64,000 nt of DNA, taken from contig KV748241.1 of the NCBI GenBank assembly GCA_001692895.1, forward strand, positions 960,779 through 1,024,778, in the 5' to 3' direction. The position numbers were made by a program, and so were the translations under genes. Position 1 is the stretch's first letter, and each line of letters opens with the position of its first letter. Positions 20,471 to 31,690 of this stretch are shown here, in pieces. Below the pieces are notes generated by a model. The model was not told the origin of the DNA and made no database searches. It saw only the letters and a program-made list of their open reading frames with translations. Source of the DNA: Cenococcum geophilum 1.58. Lineage: Eukaryota > Ascomycota > Dothideomycetes > Gloniales > Gloniaceae.

Positions 20471-23156
20471 TTTAGGTGTTGTCCTTAAATTCCTTTAAGG
20501 GTATAAGGCTCTATTACTAGCTCCCTTTAGTCCTATAGGCCTCTACTTTTCCTAACTATTAGCTGCTAGATCCTAGTGTACTTAACTTATTCTTTAGCCA
20601 ATACTTTGTTCGCTTTTTATCCTTAATATACTATAGACACGTATTCTCTAGGTATTTCTACTACTATTATCCGTCTAAGCATTCTTCTATAAGGAATCTT
20701 TTTAGTTAAAGTGTTAAGTCTCCTAACTCCTAAACTTCTACTAAATGCTAGCTGTGTATATACTTAGCATTTTTATATTATTCCTTATCTAGCGCCCAAT
20801 ATATCCTTATAGGGTATTTCTGGTTCTTTTCTTTCGGATTTTTGTGTATCTCGTATATATCGTCTATATATGCAATCTATAAAAGCGTGTAGTATACTAG
20901 GTGTTTTGGGTTAACTCTTAATTCGTTTTTATCTTTAAGTTTAAACCTCTATTATATTGATCTAAACGTTACGGCTTTATTTATAGGTACTAAGATACGC
21001 CTCTTACTTCTCTAGTCCTCTAATTATTCTTTTAGATCCCTTAATATTATAATTAAGGCCCCCTTAATATAATTTATTGCTTTTTCTATAATTAGGTAGT
21101 CTTGGATAACTTTCTTATCTAACTATATATAGAAATCTTCTTACTTATTGTTGTGTCTCTGCCTATACTATCTTTAGTACAGCTATTAGAGTATATACGG
21201 CCTGTCCGTAAGGAAGTATCTTCTTATTACTGTATTGTAATAGCCCTTTATATACCGTTCCTCGAACCTAGTTAGAATTCCTAAATCCTCTTTATTTTCT
21301 AGTTTAGTAAGCTACTTAGCTCTTAGTGTGCCTACTCTTGGCCTATTAATAATTCTTTATACCAGTGCTTTGTCTTATATATAACCTAATATACTAGATC
21401 CTATATCTAGTTTCTGTTCTTACTATACGAAGATTCTTACTCTAAATTCCTCTATAGTTTCTTATCGTTTACGTCTCGTAATTAGATCTTTAAAGTATTT
21501 TTACTTCTTAATTGTAGTATTAACTTTTCGATCTTTAGGCTAAACACTACGTTTCCCTAGTAAATCCTTTAGGTTTATGTGTCTGTCTCCTAGTCTAATT
21601 ACTATTTGTATTATAGATTCTCTAATTTATAGTAAAGTCTCTTGCTTCTTTCTTATAGGTATCCTTATCCGTACTCCGAATTCTTAGTTCCTTAAATTCT
21701 TTAATCCTAAGCTTGCTTCTTTCTTAAGCTATACTCTAGCCTTAGTCTAACTAGGCTTTATAGGTATTCTTATCTCGTTTTAAGAGTCTTAAATCTTACT
21801 TATCTTGCTTTAAGAGTCTTATGCCTTTAGGAAACTTCGTCCTAAGCTTATTTATATATTACTAAACTAAGCCGTTGCTCTGCTTTATTGGTTATCGTCT
21901 ATTATAGATCCCTAAGTATGCCTTATCTCGTCTTAAGAGTCTTAGTCGTTTCTTATCTTATCTTAAGAATCTTAAGCCTTTAGCCTTTTATCTTTATTAA
22001 GTGGTAAGCTAGCACTAGCAGTTGTCTACTTGCTTAATCGCCTATAGATATTACTCCTTCTGTCTTATAAAGCGATGGAAATTGTATTTAATGGTATTAT
22101 AATACCCGTTACTAAACCTTACTCTATAGCAGTCTTAGTCTTTGCTTCGGTTGCGTTATTAAGGTTTAGATACTCCTAGTTAGTTCCTTTTTTTTCCTCG
22201 TCGCTATTAATTAATAAGTACTTTAACTCCATTATTATTATTACTAATCTTTATCTATATATTACTGTGATATCTTAATCTAGCTTATAGAGTCGATCTT
22301 ATTCTTTGTCTAACTCTATGGTTCCTTTAAGTCCCTTTAACTCTAGCTCCTGTGGCCAATAGCTTGCGCTATACTTAGCGTCTTTATAAACTTAATATAC
22401 GTTGTTATAACAAAACACAAAACTTCGGATTAAATATTCTTTTATTCCTTATAGTATACTATTATCCCTCTATACGTATATATTGCATACTATTAGTCTA
22501 GTTCCCTTTATTACGTAGTAATTCTAACTACTTCTATAGTCTCTAGCAAAATAACCCTATTTTTTATAATTTATATAAGCTCCGTCTTTAAACTATTACT
22601 TTTGCTATAGAGTCCGCTTAAACGTCTTCTACTATTAAGATCCTTAGTTTAGCCTATACTCCTTAGTCCTATAATTACTTAATCCTTAACTTCTAGGTTT
22701 TTATAGTTATTTCCCCCATCTCTTACAGGTTTCTTTAGTATTACTTAGGTCTATTAGCTCTGCGCTATACTATAGTTTCTAATTTAACTTTAGTCGTTGC
22801 GTACTTTACGTCTTATACAACTATAGAACTCTATTTTAGCTTCTCTTAGCCTGTTCCCTTTAGAAGATCCTATTATTAATCTTAATTGCTTAATCTATTA
22901 ATTCCCTAAGGGTATCCGCATCTTCTATTAGAATAATTACGTCCTAGACTTTCGCTTTAAGTCCCTATTTATACTATGCCATAAGCGCCCTATTATTCTA
23001 CTTAACTTATATAGCTAGCGTCTAGAACTGCGTTGTATACTTAATTACTAAGGTTCGTTGCGTTAGGTCCTAAAGCTTTTTTTTTACTATTACTATTGCT
23101 TTCGGGTCCCCAAATATTTATATAAGTTACTCTATAAATCCGCTCTAGGCCTATAG
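20471..23156 (-). pseudogene. Gypsy-1 gag and gag-pol linker, decayed
   Basis: The minus-strand reading near 22830-23110 resembles Retrotrans_gag: a block DPKAIVIVKKKL near 23065-23100, then the sequence around YTTQF, and further on DADTLRELID near 22900-22930. The remainder to 20471 should contain the nucleocapsid and linker but is too decayed to place a zinc knuckle. The N-terminus and 5' LTR are replaced by composite B at about 23157. Confidence 0.68.
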
Positions 23157-23374
23157 TGTCTAATTCAATTTGGGGGAGAGGTCGGCCCGATCAAAGGCTC
23201 TGATTGATTTGAATCGTTCTCTATGGCCGTTCGCTGGCTATACATTCGAACAGTGGTCATCTAGGGTGCCTCCCTAGGAGGCCTTGATTCAATTCAATTC
23301 GGTAATAGGCTCTGGATTAATTCAATTGATCGATTGAATCGTTCGTGGTGTTCGCTGGCCGGTTGTTCAAAACG
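23157..23374 (+). other. Unique block 1 of composite B
   Basis: Contains TTTGGGGGAGAGGTCGGCC, GTTCGCTGGC, GGTGCCTCCCTAGGAGGCC (an inverted repeat around CCTAGG) and GATTGAATCGTTCGTGG. Matches 23864-24085, 59762-60000 and 60146-60365. Confidence 0.8.
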
Positions 23375-23762
23375 GTCGTCGTCTGGTTCTGGTAACGGTC
23401 GTCTGCTAGTTCTGGCCGACGGTCGTCTGGTTCTGGCGACGGTCATCTAGTTCTGGCGACGGTCATCTGGTTCTGGCGACGGTCATCTGGTTCTAGCGAC
23501 GGTCATCTAGTTCTGGCGACGGTCATCTGGTTCTGGCGACGGTCGTCTAGTTCTGGCAACGGTCGTCTGGTTCTGGCGACGGTCATCTGGTTCTGGCGAC
23601 GGTCATCTGGTTCTGGCGACGTTCGTCTAGTTCTGGCGACGGTCATAGTTCTGGCGACGGTTGTCTGGTTCTGGCGACGGTTGTGGTTCTGGCGACGGTC
23701 ATCTAGTTCTAGCGACAGTCGTCTAGTTCTGGCGACGGTCGTCTAGTTCTGGCAACGGTCCT
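23375..23762 (+). repeat. 20-bp minisatellite array, about 19 units
   Basis: TGGTTCTGGCGACGGTCATC/GTC units, more uniform and less RIP-altered than in composite A. Units vary mainly at the TCATC/TCGTC position. Confidence 0.92.
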
Positions 23763-23863
23763 CTCCTACCTACCTACCTGCCTGCCTACCTACTTGTCTG
23801 CCTACCTACTTGTTTGTCTACCTACCTACCTGCCTGCCTGCCTGCCTACCTGCGTCAGTGTCT
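23763..23863 (+). repeat. Pyrimidine microsatellite (CTAC/CTGC)n
   Basis: Tetranucleotide repeats CTAC, CTGC and TTGT separating the two composite units; equivalent to 60053-60145. Confidence 0.88.
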
Positions 23864-24085
23864 GGTTTAATTTGGGGGAGGAGTCGGCCTAATCGAAGGC
23901 TCTTATTGATTCGAATCGTTCTCTATAGCCGTTCGCTGGCTATATATTTAAACGGTAGTTGTCTGGGGTGCCTCCCTAGGAAGTCTTAATTTGATTTGGT
24001 AATGGGCCGATATTAAAGCTCTGGTTCAATTCAATCGATTAATTAATTAAATCGTTTGTGGTGTTTGCTGGCTGGTTATTCGAAC
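23864..24085 (+). other. Unique block 1, second copy in composite B
   Basis: Partly RIP-altered second copy of the unique block, including the CCTCCCTAGGAAG arm and GTTTGCTGGCTGG before the next 20-bp array. Confidence 0.8.
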
Positions 24086-24210
24086 GGTCGTTGTCTGGTT
24101 CTGGCAACGGTCATCTGGTCCTGGCAACGGTTGTCTAGTTCTGGCGACGGTCATCTGGTTCTGGCGACGGTCGTCTAGTTCTAGCGACGGTTGTCTAGTT
24201 CTGGCGACGG
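24086..24210 (+). repeat. 20-bp minisatellite array, about 6 units
   Basis: Short array of the TTCTGGCGACGGTC unit leading into the second unique block. Confidence 0.9.
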
Positions 24211-24322
24211 TCCTCTGCTGGCTGCCGTTCCAGTGCCTCCTAAGGTAGGGAGGATGTAAGGAAGGGTAAAAAATAAGGTGGCTGTAAAGGGGGTAACTTG
24301 GCAGAGGCACGTGCGGGGACCC
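24211..24322 (+). other. Unique block 2 of composite B
   Basis: CTGGCTGCCGTTCCAGTGCC, then a GGTAGGGAGGATG stretch, GGCAGAGGCACGTG and GCGGGGACCCGATG before the 12-bp array. Relative to composites A and C it lacks the segment containing the mariner target TA. Confidence 0.8.
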
Positions 24323-24690
24323 GATGTAGAGCTTTGTGTAGAGCCTCCGTACGCAGAGCTTCGCGCAGAGCCTCGTGCAGAGCCTCTGTATGTAGAGCTT
24401 CGTGTAGAGCTTTGTGTAGAGCTTCGTGCAGAGCCTCGTGCAGAGCCTCTGTACGCAGAGCTTCGTGTAGAGCCTTGTGCAGAGTATCTGTACGTAGAGC
24501 TTTGTGCAGAGCCTCTGTCGCAGAGCTTTGTGCAGAGCTTCGTGCAGAGCCTCGTGTAGAGCCTCGTGCAGAGCCTCGTGCAGAGCCTTGTGCAGAGCCT
24601 CGTGCAGAGCCTCGTGCAGAGCCTTGTGCAGAGCCTCGTGCAGAGCCTCTGTCGCAAAGCTTCGTGTAGAGCTTCGTGTAGAGCCTCTTG
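24323..24690. repeat. 12-bp minisatellite array, about 30 units
   Basis: GAGCTTCGTGCA-type units, many as GAGCCTCGTGCA. Open frames on both strands arise from the period and are not taken as genes. Confidence 0.92.
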
Positions 24691-24696
24691 AGCATA

Positions 24697-25125
24697 TAAC
24701 TTAAAAATAATCTGTTGGAATGTATAGACAAAGGTTACGTAGTTACACAAGAATTCGTGCCGATACGCCTACGAATACGACCCCGTTGCTAGCATTATAC
24801 TGCCACCCAAACGACCCTGTCGCTAGTACCGTACTACTACCTACACAGACAATAATCGTGCCAATATGCATACGATACATTGACCAACTGATTGCGCTAA
24901 TACGCCTGCGATCTACCGACCGAATGATCGTGCCTATACGCCTACGATTAACCGACCGACTGATAGACAAGCTCTATGCTTGACCACTATCACTACCGCT
25001 GCTGGTACCGTACTACTACCCAAACAGACTATTGCTGCTTCCACCTCCAGCTAAACCGACACCTTGCTGCCTTGCTGCCTTACTGCCTTCCTACAGCGCC
25101 ACAAGCATAAAGAAAGAACTGCCAG
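24697..25125 (+). mobile_element. 3' internal end of a copia-4-type element, not RIP-mutated
   Basis: The segment just upstream of the LTR at 25126. Its last about 120 bp, and patches around GGTACCGTACTACTACC, match the copia-4 internal region beside its 3' LTR (35994-36300, opposite strand). It contains abundant intact CpA and CpG, unlike copia-4. Imperfect repeats of ATACGCCTACGA and CGACCGA occur. An 87-codon open frame (24720-24983) has no known domain. It is truncated on the left by the 12-bp array of composite B. Confidence 0.65.
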
Positions 25126-25280
25126 TGTCGGAATATATGGACAGGAATATATGGACTGGTTACGTAGTCACGTATCTCTGATTAGTCACCCTTATGGTGA
25201 CTCATCAGCCCCCTACTTAGGCACTGCGATCCTTACGATCCTCTGCTTTCGAGACCTATTAGACAAGAATCAATTCAACA
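25126..25280 (+). repeat. LTR of copia-4 family (isolated, 155 bp)
   Basis: Begins TGTCGGAATATATGG and ends CAATTCAACA, matching in reverse the copia-4 LTR start TGTCGGAATGTATGG and its central block with CTGATTAGTCACCCTTATGG. It is not RIP-mutated. The partner LTR is absent. Confidence 0.75.
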
Positions 25281-25359
25281 GTTAATAGGCCAATCAAGTG
25301 CACTTGGGTGATACCGACATAATCTATTATATTACCTTAATTGTATATTAAGGAATATA
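25281..25359. other. Short AT-rich spacer
   Basis: No feature recognised. Confidence 0.4.
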
Positions 25360-25535
25360 TAAGTTGGTTAACTGCGTGTTATTTAACTTTTAAATATATT
25401 AAGTTGGTTAATTACAGGTTAATTACAGGTTAATTGCGTGTTATTTAACTTTTAAATATGTCAAGTTGGTCAACTGCGTGTCATTTAACTTTTAAATGTG
25501 TTAAGTTGGTCAACTGCATGTCAATTACGCGAAAC
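25360..25535 (+). repeat. 40-bp tandem repeat, about 4 units
   Basis: Units begin TAAGTTGGTTAACTGCGTG and end in TTTAACTTTTAAATAT. The second unit is enlarged by duplication of an 11-bp GGTTAATTACA segment. It lies over the C-terminal side of a minus-strand gag-like frame. Confidence 0.85.
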
Positions 25536-25810
25536 GCGCTTAACAAAGTCGACTTGAAACCCAGCCTGCGAATATTTTCCCGATATCCTAAGAATTGCTT
25601 AATCGATAGTAGCTTAATCTTTACCGCGCCTATCCTATTAATCCTATTTTTAAGTATTATATTATTTTCCGTCAACCGGTCTACTATCTCTTATAGTTGC
25701 CCTACTATCACGGGTTGCTGTAAGTCAGTATCTGCTATACTGGTGTCGTTTCCTAATCTTAAAGTAGTTGCCGCCGTCAATGGCGTTATAGTAGCTGCTT
25801 TTGGTAGCAT
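25481..25810 (-). pseudogene. Gypsy-like gag N-terminal fragment
   Basis: Minus-strand frame from ATG 25808-25810, interrupted by one stop after about 44 codons. Residues include SIADTDLQQPVIVGQL, then EIVDRLTENNI, then GAVKIKLLSIKQFLGYRENI, a layout seen at the N-terminus of gypsy gags where a short Lys/Pro segment precedes the capsid start. After that the frame runs into the 40-bp repeat, so the rest of the gene is lost. Only slightly RIP-mutated. Confidence 0.5.
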
Positions 25811-26303
25811 GTTATTTAACTTATTGGACTGTAACTAGGTGGTAATTATATAACGGAACCTTATAGCTTATACTACGGTGGGTTCTGTTAATGGGCTAGG
25901 TATATAAGAATAAATAAGTTAACAACGTAATAATAACTAGTAAAGTGGTTGCCTAATAGATTAACTCTAATTATATTCTAAGAATTACTATAAGGAAGGA
26001 ACTATCTAGGTAGGGACTAAGGGTCCTTAAATACATAACCGTACTCCTAAGAATTCCTTCTTATACGCGATATACGTGTTGTCTATATTAAACGTAACGT
26101 CCTTTACGTTTATTACAGCCAATACGTTTAACCATTATGTGACTCGCTTACTATTCTTTGTTACATAGTTCTATCGGCTCCATCCTAGACCGTGCCTATA
26201 TTAACTAACTAGCTTCTTCCGACTCTTCTCCAAGTAGTTATAACATTGTACTTAAAGCGTCTGTAACACTTAATACCCTCCGTGTACCTTCGTAGATTCT
26301 ATT
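25811..26303. other. Unidentified segment before copia-1 gag
   Basis: About 490 bp. The minus strand can be read for more than 120 codons interrupted mainly by TAG, each consistent with an original TGG, but the product resembles nothing I know. It does not match the copia leader regions at 57616-58010 or 44208-44567. It may be a remnant of another element, or what replaced the copia-1 5' LTR. Confidence 0.35.
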
Positions 26304-27670
26304 ATAGCGTTAACCTACCTAAAGAAGTACGAGAAAGACATTAACCCAGAGATATAGAACACCGACATAACTAACCTTAAAGATGTTAATTAGCAAGACT
26401 TAAACAGATTCTTATTATACCGTATAGTATACTATAAAGATAGCGAATATAACAATACTATGCTATAGTACTGTATAAGGGAGGACTTTATTAAATAGAT
26501 AAAGGGAACATAGACTTCTATAAAGAAGGATATTATATAAGACTTCTGTAACTTCTTATAAGAGTATAGAGTGTTTATACCTATAGATAGGGATACTATT
26601 AAAGACAATATTTAGGAGTAGGTTATTAACGTAAAAGAAAAGCACGAATAGACTTAATAAGAGATTAAGCACCAACTACGCATTATAAGGAAGCTTAACT
26701 TATGATAAAATCTAAGCAATATACCTCTAAAGACAAATCTACCTCCGCCTTTAACTCCTCTATATCTAATTTAACCCGTAACTTTAACGTTAGATACTAT
26801 ACCCCAATAAGAGTAAGTACAGAATCCCATTGCTTCGCGATTTAATAGCCTTTAAACTCCACTAACTAGACCTATATCCTCCCTATAGCCTATAATATAA
26901 CTCCTACCTTCTTTATCTTAATCTTAAATTAGAGGCAGTTTAAAATTACTTACAGAGCTTACGAAGCTCTATTTGGATTAGAAGAAGAAGTTTAGCGGGG
27001 AATTATATAATATTCTTAATTTGAAATTGCGTATCTTCTATAACTATTATTAGAAGGTAGGAATAGAGTTTAATTAATACTATAACGCCTATTCTATTAT
27101 GCTTAAGGGCCGAGCTAGTACCTTTTATTATAATTGTTTGGTAGGAAAAGGATATAATTTTAACCGCATAATATATAAGTTAAGATGCTACTTTAAAATA
27201 GAAGAGAATAAGTAGCAGTATATATTAGAATAGAGAGAGACTACCTTTTTAAGGATTATTGCTACAAACCTAGGTGTCCCTTGGCTTAATTATCTTTAAA
27301 AGCTCTTTAATTAACTTTAGATAATTTAGCGTAGTTTATTTAAATTATATTAAGAGGATTTTAGCCTATATAATTAAGTTATTAGCGTATACTAAGGCGT
27401 TAAAGAATGTAACCTTACTCTTTTTAATCCTATAAGTGCTTATAAAGGAGTATATACTTAATTAAGATCTTCTATTAGCACCGCTCTACGCTCTTAAGAA
27501 GTATAGCAATTTAATACCTAACTTTAACCTACTTTAACCGACCCGCCTAATTAACATAATTATAACTAGACTAATTAAATATATAGTAGCCGTAGTAGGT
27601 AATATAGTAAAGGTTATAATTAACAACTATAAGGTAAAAGTGGAGGTCCTTATAGAGGTTTATTTCGAAG
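26304..27670 (+). pseudogene. Copia-1 gag
   Basis: Colinear with the minus-strand gag of copia-3 (57615 down to about 56250), sharing LLYRIVYYKDSEYNNT near 26420-26465. The later part includes AYEALFGLEEEV near 26960-26995 and ends in NIIITRLIKYIV and INNYKVKVEVL near 27550-27650, all shared with copia-3. Capsid-like protein that packages the RNA; many stops. Confidence 0.75.
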
Positions 27671-29746
27671 TTTTTTTTTATTTTTTATTTTTATATCCAT
27701 TGTATTATACTACGTACAATACTGCGCATGCAGCCTTGGGCTATGGCGCTATAGTTCTATATATATAAATCCTTTCTAGGCAGCTTAATATGTACTAGTA
27801 GCTATGTCCTAGTAGTTTATAGTTTCCTAGTAAAATACTAAGATACTACAACTACTAGGGAATGAGAAAATNGTAAGAAAAACTATAAGAAATCCTAACC
27901 CCTATCCCTGTCCTTTTGCAATTTATTTCTGTCCTTTTGCTCTCTAATATTATTTTAAGAGCCTAGTAGGAGTTGCCTCCTTCTAGAATCCTATCTGTTT
28001 TTATTCTTCTATAAAATCTTCTTCACATACTAGTTTAGCAGCTTTAAGAGTCTTATAGTCTTTACTATTAGCAAAGTATTTTTCTTTATAATTAATGCAA
28101 AGAGGGGTGGTATGCTGGCAAGGCTTGCCTGTTATTATACAGGTAGAACAGGAATAGTCTTTAGATAAATATACAGCCGTACAGTATCTGCAGGCCCTAG
28201 TAGAGCACCTATCTCCTATATGGCCAAATTTTTGGCAGCTCGTACACTGCGTAGTAGGAGAGACTTCGAGGTATTTTACTACCTTAGTAGCTGTACCTGC
28301 AATTAATATCTCTTTTTGCTTAAGGATTTCTTGTCTTTTTTCTTTATTTTCTATAGTAAAAACTATAGAGCCGAATCTGGTCTGTGGATCGTGTCTTTTT
28401 ANACTAGATNAGATCCATCTAGGTAGTCCTTGTATCCTTATAGGATTAAAGGTCTCAATTTCTTCTTTTAGAAGCTTAGAGCCTCCTTCTCCTAGGAAAG
28501 GTAGGGTAGGAACCCNATNGGCTATAATTTNAACCCATNGTTCTAGTTTTTGTTCTCTTTAAAAAGTAAAGCAATTATACCAGATTTCCTTGTATTTAAC
28601 TAGGAAATCTGCATTATACTCTTCCGTAGTTATAAGAAGAATATTTTATTTTTCTTTAGTTCTAGCTATGGATGCTAAAACAGGTTTTTCTACTTGCAGT
28701 TTTAATGTAAATAGTTAATTAACTTTGTTTCGTATAGAGAAGGTATCTAAAGGTTAGTCCTTTTGGTCTATAATAAGGACTAGCTTCCTTTCTTATAGCT
28801 GCTTTTTCTTACTTCTAGTAGAAGTAGAAGGGGTAGGAGATGGTGTTGGTAAGGAGGGCAGGGGGGACAAGGAAGGGAGGTTCTTCTTTAGTCTCTCTGC
28901 GTAGGTTTCCTTAGTAGGAGCTACCTCCTTACGGAGAGCTTTTACTTCTTCAACTAATCCTTATAGGATATCTTTTGCCTTTTCTTTTCCTTTATAAAGG
29001 GATTTTCTCCTGCTAGAATACTCCGTATATAGTCCTCTAGCTATTTAACTTGTTCTTTTTCTTCTTCTTTTTCTTCTTCTTCTAGCCCTTTATGGCCTGT
29101 ATTAGGCTTTCTAGGGCCTTTTATAGGTATTATTTAGGAGAAAGGGGAGGGAAAGATATTACTAGGTATACCAGCCGTAAAAGTTATTAATTTTGTTGTC
29201 TTTTTGCAGGTTTTTGGTTTTCTTTTCAGTAGAAGACTAAGGATATCCTCTTTTTTCTCCCTGTCCCAATAGGCCAGGAGAAGGAGAAGGGGCAGAAAAA
29301 GTGAATGTAGTCGTAGACTCATTATCACTTATTTCTATAGGAGGTTTTTTTTATGCCTATTAGACTTTGGCATCTTATAGGGGGGTTTTCTAGTTTTTTC
29401 TACCCTTATACCCTTTCTCCTTACTAATCCTACTAGAAGATTTCTGGGGAGATTAGGCTAAAAGGGAGTAGAAAGACTAGCCCCTATTGGTATTGGTATT
29501 AGTAGTAGTAGTAGTGGTTTTAGTGTTCCTGTCCGTGCCTCGCTTATAAGCTAGGACCACCCCTAGAGAAAATTTTCTATTGGGATAAGGGGGTAAAATG
29601 ACAAATAAATCCACCTCTAGCTCGCTAGGCGGTAGGAATTAGGTCTTAAAAGTTGGAAAATCAATTGTTTTTAATGGTAAGATGGGTATGCATAAGTTTT
29701 AGAGTGTGGCGCTACCTTTTGGTAAGGTTGTATGTGCGGTAAAGGT
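27671..29746 (-). mobile_element. LINE-B, ORF1-only non-LTR element
   Basis: Minus-strand insertion in copia-1 gag with a 12-bp target duplication TTTATTTCGAAG (27659-27670 and 29747-29758). The left edge is a T-run (27671-27692), that is, a poly(A) tail on the minus strand. It encodes an ORF1 protein but no endonuclease or RT fits in 2.08 kb. It differs in sequence from LINE-A. RIP is moderate. Seven ambiguous bases fall inside it. Confidence 0.85.
27945..29360 (-). pseudogene. LINE-B ORF1, gag-like protein with zinc knuckles
   Basis: Read leftward: a low-complexity Pro/Ser/Thr-rich N-terminus, a Glu/Lys-rich coiled-coil-like part near 29000-29100, then a globular block reading GVPTLPFLGEGG and EEIETFNPIRIQGLPRW near 28435-28515. 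Three cysteine motifs follow: CTSCQKFGHIGDRC (CX2CX4HX4C) near 28205-28250, then CRYC and CSTC. This architecture is typical of fungal LINE ORF1 proteins. The protein binds element RNA. Stops are mostly TAG in place of TGG or CAG. Confidence 0.82.
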
Positions 29747-29758
29747 TTTATTTCGAAG

Positions 29759-30420
29759 TAATTACTAGAAGAAGTGCTATATTTGTAAGAAGCTAAATTA
29801 CTAGTTAATTAGGCATTCTCTTAATAAATAAAAGGAGGTATATAATAAGTTTCGCCAGAGTATAAGAAATATTAGAAATTATAAGGTTATTATAGCTTAC
29901 TTTTAAAGCTTCCTAGTTTAATATAAAGGCGTAGAAGATCTTAAGGGTAAGGTTAATAAGGCTGAATAGCTCCTTATAGATATAGAAATTAAGGACTACT
30001 TACCTAACTAATACTTCACTAAGTATGGTAAGGTAGATGGTATATAAACTATTACTATTCTTAATAACTAATTTACGCCAAATTCTATTATAAAGTTAGA
30101 TATCTTTAATAAGCTAAAGGAGAGCTCCGCGTTCTCCTTTAACAATAAATACTCCGCAAATGTCTTCTATAGTATTATACTAGATACTAGAGCCGCAGGA
30201 GTATCTATAGTAGAAGAACCTTAAGTTTAAGCCCTTTAATAACTTAATACCTCTATTTAGATTAACTAATTAACGGCAGGCTAATATATAATACGTTTTA
30301 GTAAGGGTACTATAATCTCTCTTGGTATAATTAGGGTCCAAACCCCCTTAGGGTGCATTACTTTTTATATTATTCCTATAAATACTCCGTTTCTGTTTTA
30401 TATTAAAAATATAGATAAAT
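29759..30420 (+). pseudogene. Copia-1 zinc knuckle and aspartic protease
   Basis: A CYICKK-type knuckle near 29788-29825 with His further on. The protease carries ILDTRAAGVS near 30177-30206, where the active-site DTG has become DTR. A frame break of one or more bases lies between gag and here. The domain would cut the polyprotein. Confidence 0.72.
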
Positions 30421-31690
30421 TAGGCGTTAAGCTTAACAACCTTAAGAATATACTCGTGTAGGGAGATAATTAGGTACCTATTATACGCAAGTAGGGTTAC
30501 TCTTAGTTACTCCTTTATTAACTAGAAAAGAGTGTTGCTTAAAGCCACCTAACTAAGTTAGAGTTACGTTAACTATACCGTTAATTTAGCCACCTATCTA
30601 TTTATTAATTGCTTAGGGTTCTTTAGTAAGTAGGTTATAAAGTTAAGGTTAAGGCAATTAAGCATTTTATAAAGTACTATTATTACTACTAAATAAACCA
30701 GAAGTCCCCTAGCCTATTTAAGTTTACCCTTAAAGATAACTATAACTTTAACTTCTATATTATTGTTAACGTTATATATCTTAGCGGTAAGCCAGTACTC
30801 TAAGTAATTAATTTTTTAACCTTCTTTTAAGCCGCACGTTTCTTAAAGGATATATTAGCTAGGAACGTATAAGATACCCTTTAATTATACTAGATTAATG
30901 TCTACCTAGGACCCCCTAATTAAATTATCTATAATGTAGGAAAGAACTTTTTATCTATAGAGTTTTAATAATAGATAAAGGTAATAGCAATTAAGGTTAA
31001 GGAAGTCCCTATTAAGGCATATAATAGTATTAAAAAAGTGGAGCGATATTATATGCTATTACGCCGGGTATATAAGATTATTTCTTTAGAACTAGAGGGC
31101 GCTAGTAAAGAGCTTATTTTATAAATAGTTATTAAGGCTGTTAATAACTCCGCTAGCCCGGATAGGCTTATACCTATATTGCTAGTCTTTAGCGCCTACC
31201 CTTAAATAACTAATAATTCTCTACTATCTCCCTCCGTTATATAATAAGCTAAGGCTATTCGCAAGGCAATAAAGGAGGTGTGACGTCTCTATGCTATACG
31301 CTAGGTTAACAACGTACTAGAAATAAGAAATAGCCCAAATACTTTAACTACGCTTAATCTGCTACTCTAGTCTAAGGTATTTATATAGTGTAAAAAAGGA
31401 GGGTGATTAGGCCTACACTAACTTATTATAATTAATAGTTAAACTTATATTATTTAGATACCTTACAGACCTACTTAATTCCGTTTAACTATTATTAAGC
31501 CTTACTATAAAGATAATAGTTCCAAGCCTTTACAAGATGTCCTAAAAGATGCCTTAAAGGAGAACTATAATTAACATACTCTAGAAGGCAACTACAATTC
31601 TAATATAATTGTAATAGATATACCGCAACTATAACGCAGTAGAGGTCGCCTAAAGGAATTATAAAATTGCTAACACCTTATTAATTTTAA
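30420..31690 (+). pseudogene. Copia-1 integrase
   Basis: The His/His zinc-binding part with RQLYRQFSHLSIY near 30570-30608 is followed by a Cys pair now Tyr (YYYYYQINQKSP near 30680). The catalytic core runs to about 31100, with the EAHNSI-type block altered to KAYNSI near 31017-31035 and KVERYY after it. The C-terminal part ends near 31500 with KPYYKDN. This is the integrase placed before RT, diagnostic for Ty1/copia. Confidence 0.82.

Larger units (their letters stand above)
11441..23156 (-). mobile_element. Gypsy-1, Ty3/gypsy LTR retrotransposon remnant (minus strand)
   Basis: Pieces are 11441-12805, 18393-18730 and 19767-23156; LINE-A copy 1, LINE-A copy 2 and a SINE-like element interrupt it. 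Reading leftward, the order is gag, aspartic protease, reverse transcriptase, RNase H and the first part of integrase, the classic gypsy order. No LTR is visible: the 3' part lies beyond LINE-A copy 1, and the 5' part is cut by composite B. It is heavily RIP-mutated. Confidence 0.85.
23157..24696 (+). mobile_element. Composite B: two-unit minisatellite composite, little RIP
   Basis: Order is a unique block, 20-bp array, pyrimidine tract, unique block, 20-bp array, second unique block and 12-bp array. This is the same order as composite C at 59586-60645 plus 63793-64000. It begins abruptly in gypsy-1 gag at the unique block and ends abruptly at the last 12-bp unit against a copia-derived sequence. 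No terminal inverted repeats are visible. It encodes nothing recognisable. Confidence 0.7.

Noticed and set aside
24181..24750. Open frames of 93-189 codons over the composite B array
   Set aside because: Same cause: a period divisible by three without stop words.
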